Counted from the first letter of the stretch, positions 25,038 to 35,164 are shown. The stretch is DNA of 64,000 bases from Nitratireductor basaltis (GCF_000733725.1 NZ_JMQM01000001.1:62001-126000), one strand, 5' to 3'. Made by a program: numbers and translations. The notes: a model not told the origin generated them from the letters alone.

Positions 25038-27380
25038 CTAGCCGGCAGCCTCTGCGCGCAGGCGTTCCACCGCCATCAGCACGCGCTCAGGCGTGGCCGG
25101 AGCATCAAGCCTTGGGCAGATGCGGTGGTCGGCGACACTGGCCACAGCGCCCGACAGGGCGTGCAGAACCGAGATGGCAAGCATGAATGGCGGTTCCCCG
25201 ACAGCCTTGGAGCGATGCACGGTCGCCTCGCGGTTCTCAGCCCAGTCCGCGAGCGCCACGTTGAAGATTTTCGGGCGGTCGGAGGCAAGCGGGATCTTGT
25301 AGGTGGAGGGCGCGTGGGTGCGAAGCCGCCCCTTCTCGTCCCAGACAAGCTCTTCCGTAGTCAGCCAACCCATGCCTTGCACGAAGCCGCCTTCGATTTG
25401 ACCGATATCGATGGCGCGGTTGAGCGAGCGGCCCGTCTCGTGAAGGATGTCCGTACGCTCGATCACATATTCGCCGGTGAGGGTGTCGATTGAGACCTCC
25501 GTGCAGGCCGCACCATAGGCGAAATAGTAGAAAGGTCGGCCCTGGCCTTTGTCGCGGTCCCAATGGATCTTCGGCGTCTTGTAGAAACCAGCGGCCGAGA
25601 GCTGCACACGTGCCATATAGGCCTGGCGCACGAGGTCGGCGAAGGGGATCTCCTGATTGCCCACGCGCACGCGGCCGGGCAGGAACTCGACCTGCGATTC
25701 CGGTACCTCGTAGTTGTCGATGGCGAAATCGATCAGCCGCTGCTTGATCTGCCGCGCGGCATTTTGTGCGGCCATGCCGTTGAGGTCGGTGCCGGATGAT
25801 GCCGCGGTGGCGGAAGTGTTGGGCACCTTGCCGGTGGTGGTTGCCGTGATCTTTACCTGGTCGATGTCGATCTGGAATTCTTCCGCGACGATCTGCGCGA
25901 CCTTCACGTAGAGACCCTGGCCCATCTCGGTGCCACCATGGTTCAGGTGAACCGAACCATCCGTATAGACATGCACCAAGGCGCCGGCCTGGTTGAAATG
26001 GGTGGCGGTGAAGGAGATGCCAAACTTCACAGGCGTCAGCGCGATGCCGCGCTTGATGATCGGGCTCTTTTGGTTGAAGGCAGCAATCTCGTCCCGTCTG
26101 CCGGCATAGTCGCAGGCTTCTTCCAGATCCGCGATCACGCGGTGAGCGAGATTGTCCTCCACCTTCTGATGATAGGGGGTGAGGTTGCGGTCAATATCGC
26201 CATAGAGATTGATCTTCCGGATATCCAGCGGATCCTTGCCAAGGGCGAAGGCAATCTCGTCCATGATGCGTTCGGCACCAACCATGCCCTGTGGGCCGCC
26301 AAACCCACGGAAAGCGGTGTTGGAAACGGTGTTGGTGTAAAGTGGGCGCGAGACGGCATGCACCGCCGGATAGAAATAGGCGTTGTCGCAGTGGAACAGC
26401 GCGCGATCGGTCACGGGGCCCGACAGGTCTGCCGAGAAGCCGCAGCGCGCGGCATAGGTGAAGGCGACGCCCAGGATCCGGCCTTCATCGTCAAAGCCTA
26501 CCTCGTAGTCGATCAGGAAATCGTGGCGCTTGCCGGTGGCGATCATGTCGTCGTCGCGGTCGGGCCTGATCTTGACCGGGCGGCGGGTTTTCTTCGCTGC
26601 GATGGCGGCTACGGCCGCAAATATGTTCGCCTGGGTTTCCTTGCCGCCAAAGCCGCCGCCCATACGCCGGATTTCGACCGTTACAGCATGGGAGGGAACG
26701 CCTAGCGCATGCGCCACCATATGCTGCACTTCGCTTGGGTGCTGGGTGGAGGAGAACACGGTCACATCATGATCTTCACCGGGAAGGGCGAAAGCGATCT
26801 GGCCTTCCAGATAGAAATGATCCTGTCCACCCACGCGCATCTGCCCCTTCACCTGGCGTGGTGCGGCAGCAATGGCGGCAGCGGCATCCTCGCGTTGCAG
26901 GGTCAGGGGTTTGGCAACGAGTTTCGCATCCGGTGCCGCATCAGCGACGTCGATCAGGGCCGGCTTTCCATCGTAGGTGATTTCAGCCTTCAGGCAGGCC
27001 TTGCGCGCGGCTTCCCGGGTCTCGGCAACGACGGCGAAGACCGGTTGCCCCAGGAAATGCACCATTCCATCGGCAAAGATCGGTTCGTCATGCAGTCCGG
27101 ACGGGCTGATGTCGTTGACGCCCGGCACGTCCTCGGCTGTGAGAACCGCCACGACGCCGGGTGCGGCACGTACCGCATCAAGGTTCATCTGCTTGATGGT
27201 GCCGTGCGCGACGGTGGAGAGGCCGAGATAGGCATGCAGCGTGCCTGCCGGTTCGGCCATGTCGTCGATATAAACCGCTTCGCCGGTAACGTGCTTGTGC
27301 GCGGAATCATGTGGCTGGTTGGTCGCCACGCCGCCCTTGATGGCGCTTGCGAAACTCTGTTCATTGTCAATCTTGTTCAT
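25038..27380 (-). CDS. xdhB: Xanthine dehydrogenase, molybdopterin-binding subunit
   Basis: A 780-residue subunit that binds the molybdenum cofactor and oxidises hypoxanthine/xanthine to urate. After the N-terminal a/b hammerhead (DDMAEPAGTLHAYLGLS) come the cofactor-binding motifs RRMGGGFGGKETQ, FRGFGGPQGM and the C-terminal GEPPFMLA with the catalytic Glu of KAVGEPP. Sequence length and motifs are complete. It starts two bases after the xdhA stop, so the subunits are probably made in equal amounts. Confidence 0.95.
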   Translation of the reverse strand: MNKIDNEQSFASAIKGGVATNQPHDSAHKHVTGEAVYIDDMAEPAGTLHAYLGLSTVAHGTIKQMNLDAVRAAPGVVAVLTAEDVPGVNDISPSGLHDEPIFADGMVHFLGQPVFAVVAETREAARKACLKAEITYDGKPALIDVADAAPDAKLVAKPLTLQREDAAAAIAAAPRQVKGQMRVGGQDHFYLEGQIAFALPGEDHDVTVFSSTQHPSEVQHMVAHALGVPSHAVTVEIRRMGGGFGGKETQANIFAAVAAIAAKKTRRPVKIRPDRDDDMIATGKRHDFLIDYEVGFDDEGRILGVAFTYAARCGFSADLSGPVTDRALFHCDNAYFYPAVHAVSRPLYTNTVSNTAFRGFGGPQGMVGAERIMDEIAFALGKDPLDIRKINLYGDIDRNLTPYHQKVEDNLAHRVIADLEEACDYAGRRDEIAAFNQKSPIIKRGIALTPVKFGISFTATHFNQAGALVHVYTDGSVHLNHGGTEMGQGLYVKVAQIVAEEFQIDIDQVKITATTTGKVPNTSATAASSGTDLNGMAAQNAARQIKQRLIDFAIDNYEVPESQVEFLPGRVRVGNQEIPFADLVRQAYMARVQLSAAGFYKTPKIHWDRDKGQGRPFYYFAYGAACTEVSIDTLTGEYVIERTDILHETGRSLNRAIDIGQIEGGFVQGMGWLTTEELVWDEKGRLRTHAPSTYKIPLASDRPKIFNVALADWAENREATVHRSKAVGEPPFMLAISVLHALSGAVASVADHRICPRLDAPATPERVLMAVERLRAEAAG

Positions 27381-27382
27381 CT

Positions 27383-28852
27383 TCAGGCCGCCTGATGTCT
27401 GCGGGTAATGACCGGCTGGTCTGAGGTTGTGACCGCGAGCTGGAAGCGCTTCATGAGGTTTCGGGCGACCATCATCCGGTAATCAGCACTCGCACGCATG
27501 TCGCTGATCGGCGTGAAGTCGCTCACGCAGGCTTCAATGGCCTGTTCAACCGTTTCGTCGTCGAGCTTGCGCCCGATCAGCACTTCTTCCATGGCGCGCG
27601 CACGCTTAGGCGTGGCTGCCATGCCGCCATAGGCGATGCGCGCTTGGGTCACGACATTCTCATCATCGAGCGTGACAGCGAAGGCGCCGAGTACGGCGGT
27701 AATGTCCTCCTCGCGGCGCTTGGAGATCTTCCAGGCATGAAAGCGTGTCTCTGCCGCAGGCAGTGGAATATCGACCCGCTCGACGAACTCGCCGGGTCTG
27801 CGATCCTGCTTGCCGTAATCGATGAAGTAATCTTCCAGCGGTATCTCGCGTCGTTCGGTGCCCTTGCGAAGGACGAGTGTTGCGCCCAGCGCGATCAGCG
27901 AGGGCGGCATGTCACCGATGGGCGAGCCGTTTGCAATATTGCCGCCGATCGTACCCATATTGCGCACCTGGTCGCCGCCGATACGGTCCAGAAGTTCCGC
28001 GAGCTCGTGGATGTGTTCCGCGAATATGTCGCGGGCATCGGTATAGCTGACACCAGCACCGATCTTCAGGACCTGACCGCCCAGCGAGGCGTCGCGAAGT
28101 TCATCAAGGCGGTTAAGGAATATGGCCGGGTGTATTGCGCGGAACTGCTTTGTCACCCAAAGCCCCACATCGGTGGATCCGGCTACGATGGTTGCATCGG
28201 GATTTGCTTCGAGTGCGCTGGCAAAATCATCCACATTCGCGGGCACGATGATGCGGTTTTCGCCTTCGCCCATGTCAACGGTCTGACCGTCGTGGATCGC
28301 CTGGAGTTGAGCAATGACCTTTGAGCGTTCACTCAAGAGCGGATCGCCATTGCGATCGGACCGCGAGGCCGCAAGGGCTGCGCGGATAATCGGTGCATAG
28401 CCGGTGCAGCGGCAGAGATTGCCCTGCAGCGCCTTCTCGATGTCGGCTTCGGACGGAGAAGAGTTGGCCATCCACAGCGCATAGAGGGACATGACAATGC
28501 CCGGCGTGCAGAAGCCGCATTGCGAGCCGTGGTGATCCACCAGCGCCTGCTGCACCGGGTGCAGGTTTCCTTCGCTGCCGCGAACATGCTCCACCGTGAC
28601 GACATGGCAGCCATCGAGCGATGCCATGAAACGTATGCAGGCATTGACGCCTTCATAGACGAGGCCGTCGGCGGTCAAACGCCCCACCAGAACGGTGCAA
28701 GCACCGCAATCGCCTTCCGCGCAGCCTTCCTTGGTGCCGGTGAGACGGCGGTTGAGGCGCAGGAAGTCGAGCAGGGTTTCGTCGGGACGCAGGCGGTCCA
28801 GCCGGATTTCCTGTTCATTCAGCAGAAAGCGTATTTCGCGGCGCAAGGTCAT
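27383..28852 (-). CDS. xdhA: Xanthine dehydrogenase, Fe-S/FAD subunit
   Basis: A 489-residue subunit that passes electrons from the molybdenum centre to NAD+. The first [2Fe-2S] cluster uses Cys44, Cys49, Cys52 and a cysteine near 72; the second uses Cys112, Cys115, Cys147 and Cys149 (QCGFCTPG, NLCRCTGY). The FAD domain follows (IVAGSTDVGLW, then GGNIANGSPIGDMPP), with the CO dehydrogenase flavoprotein C-terminal domain at the end. The ATG directly follows the uraH stop codon without a gap, placing uraH, xdhA, xdhB and xdhC in one operon. Confidence 0.95.
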   Translation of the reverse strand: MTLRREIRFLLNEQEIRLDRLRPDETLLDFLRLNRRLTGTKEGCAEGDCGACTVLVGRLTADGLVYEGVNACIRFMASLDGCHVVTVEHVRGSEGNLHPVQQALVDHHGSQCGFCTPGIVMSLYALWMANSSPSEADIEKALQGNLCRCTGYAPIIRAALAASRSDRNGDPLLSERSKVIAQLQAIHDGQTVDMGEGENRIIVPANVDDFASALEANPDATIVAGSTDVGLWVTKQFRAIHPAIFLNRLDELRDASLGGQVLKIGAGVSYTDARDIFAEHIHELAELLDRIGGDQVRNMGTIGGNIANGSPIGDMPPSLIALGATLVLRKGTERREIPLEDYFIDYGKQDRRPGEFVERVDIPLPAAETRFHAWKISKRREEDITAVLGAFAVTLDDENVVTQARIAYGGMAATPKRARAMEEVLIGRKLDDETVEQAIEACVSDFTPISDMRASADYRMMVARNLMKRFQLAVTTSDQPVITRRHQAA

Positions 28853-29221
28853 TCAGCTGCCCCTGTAGGTGGAATAGCCATAAGGCGAGATGAGGAGCGG
28901 CACGTGATAATGGCGTTCTTCGGACATGCCGAAGCGAATGGGGATCGTGTCGAGGAAAGCCGGTTCGGGCAATGTCTGCCCCTGCGCGCGTAGATAGGCA
29001 CCAGCCTCGAATACCAGCTCATAGGTGCCTGTGCGAAAATCATCGCCTTCCAGCACCGGCGCGTCACAGCGGCCATCGTCATTGGTGCGCACGGTCTTGA
29101 CGAGCGTTCGCTCAAGCGCGCCTTCAAGCCGGTACAGCGAGATCGTCATTCCCGAGGCGGGTTTGCCCGTTGCCGTGTCCAGCACATGGGTGGTCAGCTT
29201 TCCGCCTGCATTGCTGCTCAT
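28853..29221 (-). CDS. uraH: 5-hydroxyisourate hydrolase (transthyretin-like)
   Basis: A 122-residue HIU hydrolase that opens 5-hydroxyisourate to OHCU, the step after urate oxidation. The N-terminal signature [14 protein letters not shown] holds the catalytic His, and the C-terminal signature ends in YRGS at residues 119-122, the feature that separates true hydrolases from transthyretin. No signal peptide. First gene of the uraH-xdhA-xdhB-xdhC unit, divergent from the gene for the next enzyme in the pathway. Confidence 0.94.
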   Translation of the reverse strand: MSSNAGGKLTTHVLDTATGKPASGMTISLYRLEGALERTLVKTVRTNDDGRCDAPVLEGDDFRTGTYELVFEAGAYLRAQGQTLPEPAFLDTIPIRFGMSEERHYHVPLLISPYGYSTYRGS

Positions 29222-29396
29222 GCAGCCTTCTCCCCAGAATCGTCTTTCATGTTATCTGGCCTGATTGTGCGGCAAATGATGTGGCAGCATAAGGGGGGTG
29301 GTCACAAGCAGCGCCAAAAACTCTTTCAAATTTTTCGGTGAGACGCATGAATATCAGCTCGCCTATGCTGCAGCCGTCCGGAAAACGAGGGATTAC

Positions 29397-30830
29397 GTGA
29401 ACCGATACGCCAGAAACATGCGCGGCTATGGACCCAATCCACCATATGCCAATTGGCCGGGTGATGCGGCAATAGCAGTCCAGTTCGTCGTCAATTATGA
29501 AGAGGGCGGCGAAAACTGCGTGCTGCACGGGGATGCAGCTTCCGAGGCTTTTTTATCCGAGATCGTTGGTGCGGCACCCTGGGCGGGCAAGCGCCACTGG
29601 AACATGGAATCCATCTACGAATATGGTGCACGGGCCGGTTTCTGGCGGCTTCATCGCATGCTTACCGAGGCGAATGTTCCCGCCACGGTTTTCGGCGTCG
29701 CGAGCGCGCTGGCGCGCGGTCCCGAACAGGTCGCCGCCATGAAGGAGGCCGGTTGGGAAATTGCCACTCACGGCCTGCGCTGGATCGACTATCGCGATCA
29801 TTCGGAAGCGGATGAGCGGCGCGAACTTGAGACGGCCATCGCGCTTCACGAAGAAGTCGTGGGCGAGAAACCTTCAGGCCTCTATCTTGGCCGCACATCG
29901 GAAAATTCAGTCAAGCTGGCGCTGGAAGCGGGCTGCTTCGACTGGATTTCGGATACCTATGATGACGATCTACCCTATTGGATCGACCATGACGGGCAAG
30001 GCAATCCAGCCGATCCGCAACTCGTCATTCCCTATACGCTCGACGTGAACGACATGCGTTTTGCGACGCCGCAAGGTTTCAATTCCGGCGATCAGTTCTT
30101 CGCCTATCTGCGCGATACGTTCGACACGCTCCATGCCGAGGGGGTTGCCGGGCGTCCGGCCATGATGAGCATTGGCCTCCATTGCCGCCTTGTGGGCAGG
30201 CCGGGACGGGCTGCAGCCTTGCAGCGTTTCATCGACTATGTGCAGTCCCATGACCGGGTATGGATTGCCACGCGCGGCGAGATCGCGCGTCACTGGAAAG
30301 ATCATCACCCCTATGTCGCGCCAAAATTGCGCCCAAGCCGGATGAAGCTTGGCGAATTCGTCGAGACATTCGGCGGTATCTTCGAGCATTCACCATGGAT
30401 CGCCGAACGCGCGCACGGACTGGAACTGGGGCCGGCACATGATAGCGCGGTGGGACTGCACAATGCCTTGTGCCGCAGTTTCCGGACCGCAAGCGAGGAG
30501 GAGCGGCTTGGTGTGCTGACCGCGCATCCGGATCTTGCGGGAAAACTGGCTGCAGCAAAACGTCTGACCGAGCATTCAACGCAGGAACAGGCATCGGCAG
30601 GCCTTGATGCGCTGACCGATGAAGAGCGTTCGCGCTTCACCGAGCTCAATCAGGCCTATGTGGAGCGGTTCGGTTTTCCCTTCATCATTGCCGTGCGCGA
30701 TCATGACAAGGCCTCCATTCTGGACGCATTCGTGAAGCGGCTGACGAATTCCCGTGAGGAAGAGTTTGCGACCGCCTGCCGCCAGGTGGAGCGCATCGCT
30801 TATCATCGCCTTAAAGACCTGCTGCCGTGA
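29397..30830 (+). CDS. Fused allantoinase (PuuE type) and OHCU decarboxylase
   Basis: Bifunctional purine-catabolic protein of 477 residues. Residues 1 to about 305 are a cofactor-independent PuuE-type allantoinase with a polysaccharide-deacetylase fold (RGYGPNPPYANWPGDA, NYEEGGENCVLHGD, WEIATHGLRWIDY). The last ~165 residues are an OHCU decarboxylase (MKLGEFVETFGGIFEHSPWI, LTAHPDLAGKLA with its catalytic region, RFGFPFIIAVRDH). The decarboxylase makes allantoin and the allantoinase opens it to allantoate. GTG at 29397 is chosen because GAGGG lies just upstream and homologous starts match NRYARNMRGYG; the frame is open further upstream but looks non-coding there. Confidence 0.92.
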   Translation: MNRYARNMRGYGPNPPYANWPGDAAIAVQFVVNYEEGGENCVLHGDAASEAFLSEIVGAAPWAGKRHWNMESIYEYGARAGFWRLHRMLTEANVPATVFGVASALARGPEQVAAMKEAGWEIATHGLRWIDYRDHSEADERRELETAIALHEEVVGEKPSGLYLGRTSENSVKLALEAGCFDWISDTYDDDLPYWIDHDGQGNPADPQLVIPYTLDVNDMRFATPQGFNSGDQFFAYLRDTFDTLHAEGVAGRPAMMSIGLHCRLVGRPGRAAALQRFIDYVQSHDRVWIATRGEIARHWKDHHPYVAPKLRPSRMKLGEFVETFGGIFEHSPWIAERAHGLELGPAHDSAVGLHNALCRSFRTASEEERLGVLTAHPDLAGKLAAAKRLTEHSTQEQASAGLDALTDEERSRFTELNQAYVERFGFPFIIAVRDHDKASILDAFVKRLTNSREEEFATACRQVERIAYHRLKDLLP

Positions 30831-30841
30831 CGGGGCCACAT

Positions 30842-31675
30842 ATGAAGAACCCAAACTACTTCGCGCCCGTAGGCGGTCTCCCGGACCAGAACCAGCTTCT
30901 GACCGGCAGGGCTGTCTTCACCGAGGCCTATGCGGTGATTCCCAAGGGCGTGATGACGGATATCGTCACGAGCAAATTGCCTTTCTGGGAGCAGACACGC
31001 GCTTGGATCATCGCGCGCCCCCTTTCCGGATTTGCCGAGACCTTCTCGCAATACATCATGGAAGTGGAACCGGGCGGCGGGAGCGAGCGGCCGGAACTAG
31101 AAGCGGAAGCCGAGGGTGTGCTCTTTGTAGTTGAAGGGCAGATTGAGGTGACGGTTGGCGGAGAGGTCCGTCAGATGGGCGAGGGCGGCTATGCCTATCT
31201 TCCGCCCTCGAGCGGTTGGACGCTCCGAAACGCGAGCCAGAAAAAAGCCGTCTTCCACTGGATCCGCAAGGCCTATGAGGCGGTAGATGGACTGGACGCG
31301 CCGGAGCCGCTTTTCCTGAATGAGCGCGAAATCGAGCCGACACCGATGGCGCATACGGATGGCAAATGGGCCACCACGCGCTTCGTCGATCCTGATGACC
31401 TGCGCCATGACATGCATGTCACCATCGTCACCTTCGAGCCGGGGGCGATCATTCCCTTTGCCGAGACCCATGTCATGGAGCATGGGCTTTATGTTCTGGA
31501 GGGCAAGGCGGTCTACCGGCTGAACCAGGACTGGGTGGAGGTGGAAGCGGGCGACTTCATGTGGCTGCGCGCCTTTTGCCCGCAGGCCTGTTATGCGGGC
31601 GGGCCGGGCAAGTTTCGCTATCTGCTCTACAAGGATGTGAACCGCCATCCCAAGCTGAAGGGGCCGTTCCGGTGA
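30842..31675 (+). CDS. allE: (S)-ureidoglycine aminohydrolase, double cupin
   Basis: A 277-residue bicupin that releases ammonia from (S)-ureidoglycine to give ureidoglycolate (E. coli AllE/YlbA family). The conserved opening NYFAPVGGLPDQNQLLTGRAVFTEAYAV is described here only by its positions 4-31. Two cupin barrels follow, around residues 60-130 and 190-270; the second carries the manganese site region EPGAIIPFAETHVMEHGLYVL, in which Glu, His and His are ligands. ATG at 30842 gives the family start; a GTG at 30827 overlapping the upstream stop is an alternative. Databases often name the family allantoicase, but the fold is that of the aminohydrolase. Confidence 0.9.
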   Translation: MKNPNYFAPVGGLPDQNQLLTGRAVFTEAYAVIPKGVMTDIVTSKLPFWEQTRAWIIARPLSGFAETFSQYIMEVEPGGGSERPELEAEAEGVLFVVEGQIEVTVGGEVRQMGEGGYAYLPPSSGWTLRNASQKKAVFHWIRKAYEAVDGLDAPEPLFLNEREIEPTPMAHTDGKWATTRFVDPDDLRHDMHVTIVTFEPGAIIPFAETHVMEHGLYVLEGKAVYRLNQDWVEVEAGDFMWLRAFCPQACYAGGPGKFRYLLYKDVNRHPKLKGPFR

Positions 31676-32166
31676 GCGCGCGCCTCATAAAGGCGCAGCC
31701 GCTGACAAGGGAAGCCTTTGCGCCTTTCGGCGATGTCATCCAGACTGAAGGGGCGGAAAACTTCCTCATCAACGCGGGGAAGACACGGCGCTTTCACGAT
31801 CTGGCGAAGGTGGAAACGTGCGGGGAGAATGCGCGCGTGCTCATCAACATCTTCCGAGGGGAAGCCCATGAGCTGCCGCTTCCGCTGAAGCTGGTGGAGC
31901 GCCACCCGCTTGGCAGCCAGGCCTTCTTCCCGCTCGCAGGTCGCCGCTTTATCGTCATTGTCTGCCCGGATGAAGGGGGCAAACCCGGCATGCCCCATGC
32001 GTTTCTCGCATCGGGAAAACAGGGTGTGAACTATCACGTGGGCACCTGGCACGGGGTTCTGACCGCAATCGATCAGGACCAGGACTTTCTCGTCGTTGAT
32101 CGTGGCGGGGACGGAAACAATCTCGAAGAGTATCGCTTCGGGGATGAGTGCTCGATCACTCTTTAG
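31672..32166 (+). CDS. allA: Ureidoglycolate lyase
   Basis: A 164-residue enzyme that splits ureidoglycolate to glyoxylate and urea, the last step of the path encoded here. Family blocks are LTREAFAPFGDVI near the start, the LERHPLGSQAFFPL-like VERHPLGSQAFFPL, and NYHVGTWHGVL, all characteristic of AllA. GTG at 31672 overlaps the stop of the previous gene by four bases (GTGA), which indicates translational coupling. Completes the plus-strand unit of three purine genes; the xylBA promoter region follows. Confidence 0.93.
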   Translation: MSARLIKAQPLTREAFAPFGDVIQTEGAENFLINAGKTRRFHDLAKVETCGENARVLINIFRGEAHELPLPLKLVERHPLGSQAFFPLAGRRFIVIVCPDEGGKPGMPHAFLASGKQGVNYHVGTWHGVLTAIDQDQDFLVVDRGGDGNNLEEYRFGDECSITL

Positions 32167-32255
32167 CCCCTTCACCTCCCTTACCGCCGACCGATGTCTC
32201 AGACCCGGAAATCAAAGCTGGGCATTGCGTATACATTCAGCTTGTGCATTATTTG

Positions 32256-32270
32256 TTTCGAGACTCGAAA
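32256..32270. promoter_or_regulatory. Palindrome before xylBA
   Basis: TTTCGAG-A-CTCGAAA is a perfect 7-bp inverted repeat with one central base, 51 bases upstream of the xylB ATG. It is a good candidate operator for a xylose regulator (XylR type), which is not encoded nearby. A weak promoter TTGTTT-N16-TATTCG (32253-32280) overlaps it. Confidence 0.5.
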
Positions 32271-32321
32271 AAAATATTCGGGTCTGATCTCGCATGGGTC
32301 GCGAGCTCTGGGAGGAACATT

Positions 32322-33776
32322 ATGTATATCGGGCTGGACCTCGGCACTTCGGGTGTCAAGGCGCTGCTTGTCGATGGCGCGCAGCGCATAATCGGTTCCG
32401 CGAATGCATCGCTGGAGGTTTCACGGCCGCATGCGGGCTGGTCGGAACAGAACCCGCAGCATTGGCTGGATGCGACGGCAAATGTGCTGGAACAGCTGCG
32501 CCGGTCCTATCTGGTCGAAACCGCAAAGGTTGCCGGCATCGGCCTGTCCGGGCAAATGCATGGGGCCACCTTGCTCGATGCTGCAGATCAGCCCCTGCGC
32601 CCGTGCATCTTGTGGAACGACACGCGTTCCCACGAAGAGGCGGCGGCGCTGGATGCCGATCCCAAATTCCGCAAACTCACCGGAAACATCGTGTTTCCCG
32701 GCTTCACAGCCCCCAAGCTTGCCTGGGTAAAAGCCCATGAGCCTGATATATTCGCGGCCACGCGGAAGGTGCTTTTACCGAAGGATTTCCTGCGGCTGTG
32801 GCTCACCGGCGAACACGTATCCGAAATGTCCGATGCTGCGGGAACGGCCTGGCTGGATGTGGAGAAGCGCTGCTGGGACGCCTCGCTGCTTGACGCAACC
32901 TCTCTGGACCTAAGTCACATGCCGCGCCTCGTCGAAGGCACGGAGGTATCGGGCAAGCTGCGGCCTGAGTTATGTGCCCGCTTCGGTTTCGAGAATGCAC
33001 CAGTCGTGGCAGGCGGTGCTGGCGACAATGCTGCGTCAGCTTGCGGGGCGGGCACGGTAGCGCCGGGTACTTCCTTTATTTCCCTTGGCACATCCGGCGT
33101 ACTCTTTGCGGCGAATGAATCCTATCTGCCCAATCCGGAAAGTGCAGTGCATACATTCTGCCATGCCCTTCCCGGAACCTGGCACCAGATGGGCGTGATC
33201 CTGTCGGCCACGGATTCGCTCAACTGGCTCTCCGGCGTCACAGGCAGCGCGCCCGGAGACCTGACCGCGGCACTTGGGGCTGAACTGAAGACGCCGGGCA
33301 GTGCAACATTCGTGCCCTATCTTTCCGGTGAACGAACACCCCACAACGATGCCGCCATCCGCGGTGGCTTCTGTGGTCTTTCCCATCAGGATGACGCGTC
33401 TGCTCTGACGCAGGCGGTTCTCGAGGGTGTCGCTTTCGCGTTTCGCGACAATCTCGAGGCGCTCAAAGCGGCGGGCACGACGCTCACCCGCGCAACGGCC
33501 ATCGGTGGCGGCTCCCGATCACGCTACTGGTTGAAGGCGATAGCCACCGCCCTGCAGATCAGGCTCGATATTCCAGCCGAAGGGGACTTCGGCGCGGCAT
33601 TTGGCGCGGCGCGGCTGGGCCTGATCGCGGCAACAGGTGCAGACCCCGTGGCAGTGTGCCAACCGCCGGAAATCAATGAAACCATCGAGCCGGACGCGGC
33701 TCTCACCGACGCATTCGACACTGCCTATCAGCGCTATCGTGCGCTCTATCCAGCCCTTCGAGGAGTATCACAATGA
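32322..33776 (+). CDS. xylB: Xylulokinase
   Basis: FGGY-family kinase of 484 residues that phosphorylates D-xylulose. The phosphate-1 motif is [16 protein letters not shown] at the N terminus, with family blocks [10 protein letters not shown] and [13 protein letters not shown]; the catalytic aspartate is in [14 protein letters not shown]. The true start is the ATG at 32322 behind GGGAGGAA; an open frame continues upstream but the sequence there is promoter. Its TGA overlaps the xylA ATG (ATGA). The reversed order xylB-xylA is common in some Rhizobiales. Confidence 0.94.
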   Translation: MYIGLDLGTSGVKALLVDGAQRIIGSANASLEVSRPHAGWSEQNPQHWLDATANVLEQLRRSYLVETAKVAGIGLSGQMHGATLLDAADQPLRPCILWNDTRSHEEAAALDADPKFRKLTGNIVFPGFTAPKLAWVKAHEPDIFAATRKVLLPKDFLRLWLTGEHVSEMSDAAGTAWLDVEKRCWDASLLDATSLDLSHMPRLVEGTEVSGKLRPELCARFGFENAPVVAGGAGDNAASACGAGTVAPGTSFISLGTSGVLFAANESYLPNPESAVHTFCHALPGTWHQMGVILSATDSLNWLSGVTGSAPGDLTAALGAELKTPGSATFVPYLSGERTPHNDAAIRGGFCGLSHQDDASALTQAVLEGVAFAFRDNLEALKAAGTTLTRATAIGGGSRSRYWLKAIATALQIRLDIPAEGDFGAAFGAARLGLIAATGADPVAVCQPPEINETIEPDAALTDAFDTAYQRYRALYPALRGVSQ

Positions 33777-35083
33777 GCACCGGATTTTTCGGCAATATTG
33801 GTCCCGTCAAATATGAGGGCCCGGACAGCGACAACGAACTGGCTTTCCGCCACTACAATCCCGACGAGATCGTCCTGGGCAAGCGCATGGAAGACCATCT
33901 GCGCTTTGCGGTTTGCTACTGGCACAATTTCGTCTGGCCGGGCAACGACCCCTTTGGCGGCCAGACCTTCGAGCGCCCGTGGTTCGGCGAGACCATGGAT
34001 CTTGCCCGTTTGAAAGCTGATGTCGCCTTCGAGATGTTCGATATTCTGGGCGCGCCCTTCTACACCTTCCACGATCACGACGTGCGCCCGGAAGGAGAGA
34101 CCTATTCGGAAAGCGTGAAGCGCCTCAACGAGATCGCGGACCATTTCCAGGGCAAGATGGAGGCCGGCGGGCCCAAGCTTCTCTGGGGCACGGCGAACCT
34201 TTTCTCCAACCGCCGCTACATGGCCGGTGCAGCCACCAATCCCGACCCGGATGTCTTTGCCTATGCAGCGGCCACCGTGAAGGCCTGCATGGATGTCACC
34301 CAGCGTCTGGGCGGCCAGAACTATGTGTTGTGGGGTGGTCGCGAAGGCTATGAGACGCTGCTCAACACCGATATGGGCCGAGAGCTGGACCAGCTTGGTC
34401 GCTTCCTCTCCATGGTCGTCGACTACAAGCACAAGATCGGCTTTGAAGGCGCGATCCTCGTGGAACCGAAGCCCCAGGAGCCAACCAAGCACCAGTATGA
34501 TTTCGACGTCGCTACCGTCTATGGCTTCCTCAAGCGCTACGGTCTGGAAAACGAGGTGAAGGTGAATATCGAGCAGGGGCATGCCATTCTGGCTGGCCAC
34601 TCCTTCGAGCATGAGCTTGCCCTTGCCGGCGCGCTTGGAATTCTCGGTTCCATTGATGTCAATCGCAACGACTACCAGTCCGGCTGGGATACCGACCAGT
34701 TCCCCAACAATGTGCCGGAGGTGGCTCTCGCCTACTACCAGATTCTTGCCCATGGCGGCTTCACCACGGGCGGCACGAATTTCGATGCCAAGCTGCGCCG
34801 CCAGTCGCTCGACCCGGTCGATCTCATCGCGGCCCATATTGGCGGCATGGACGTCTGCGCGCGCGGCTTGAAGGCGGCAGCGAAGATGATCGAGGACGGC
34901 GCACTCTCCAACCCGCTGGACGAGCGTTATGCTGGCTGGAACCAGCCGGAGAACAAGGCGATGCTGAAAGGTGAACGCAGCCTTGAAGACATCGCTGCCC
35001 GCGTGGAGCGCGAAAACCTTGACCCCGAGCCACGCTCCGGCCGACAGGAGCGCCTCGAGAACATCGTCAATCGCTACGTGTAA
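33773..35083 (+). CDS. xylA: Xylose isomerase
   Basis: A 436-residue class II xylose isomerase converting D-xylose to D-xylulose in the cytoplasm. The catalytic His and Asp are in [14 protein letters not shown], the metal ligands in [16 protein letters not shown] and GQGH-like [16 protein letters not shown], and the substrate-site Trp in [11 protein letters not shown]. It is full length for the group II enzymes. Translationally coupled to xylB. No xylose transporter gene is in the window, so sugar uptake must be encoded elsewhere. Confidence 0.96.
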   Translation: MSTGFFGNIGPVKYEGPDSDNELAFRHYNPDEIVLGKRMEDHLRFAVCYWHNFVWPGNDPFGGQTFERPWFGETMDLARLKADVAFEMFDILGAPFYTFHDHDVRPEGETYSESVKRLNEIADHFQGKMEAGGPKLLWGTANLFSNRRYMAGAATNPDPDVFAYAAATVKACMDVTQRLGGQNYVLWGGREGYETLLNTDMGRELDQLGRFLSMVVDYKHKIGFEGAILVEPKPQEPTKHQYDFDVATVYGFLKRYGLENEVKVNIEQGHAILAGHSFEHELALAGALGILGSIDVNRNDYQSGWDTDQFPNNVPEVALAYYQILAHGGFTTGGTNFDAKLRRQSLDPVDLIAAHIGGMDVCARGLKAAAKMIEDGALSNPLDERYAGWNQPENKAMLKGERSLEDIAARVERENLDPEPRSGRQERLENIVNRYV

Positions 35084-35130
35084 CTGCGATTCGTTCGCAA
35101 AAACATCAATTTAATCAGGAACTTTAATGG

Positions 35131-35164
35131 CCGGGCCGCGTTCGCAGCCCGGTCTTATTTTTTC
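35131..35164 (+). terminator. Intrinsic terminator of xylBA
   Basis: Stem CCGGGC (35131-35136) pairs with GCCCGG (35147-35152), followed by CTTATTTTTTC. It stands 47 bases after the xylA stop. Confidence 0.85.
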
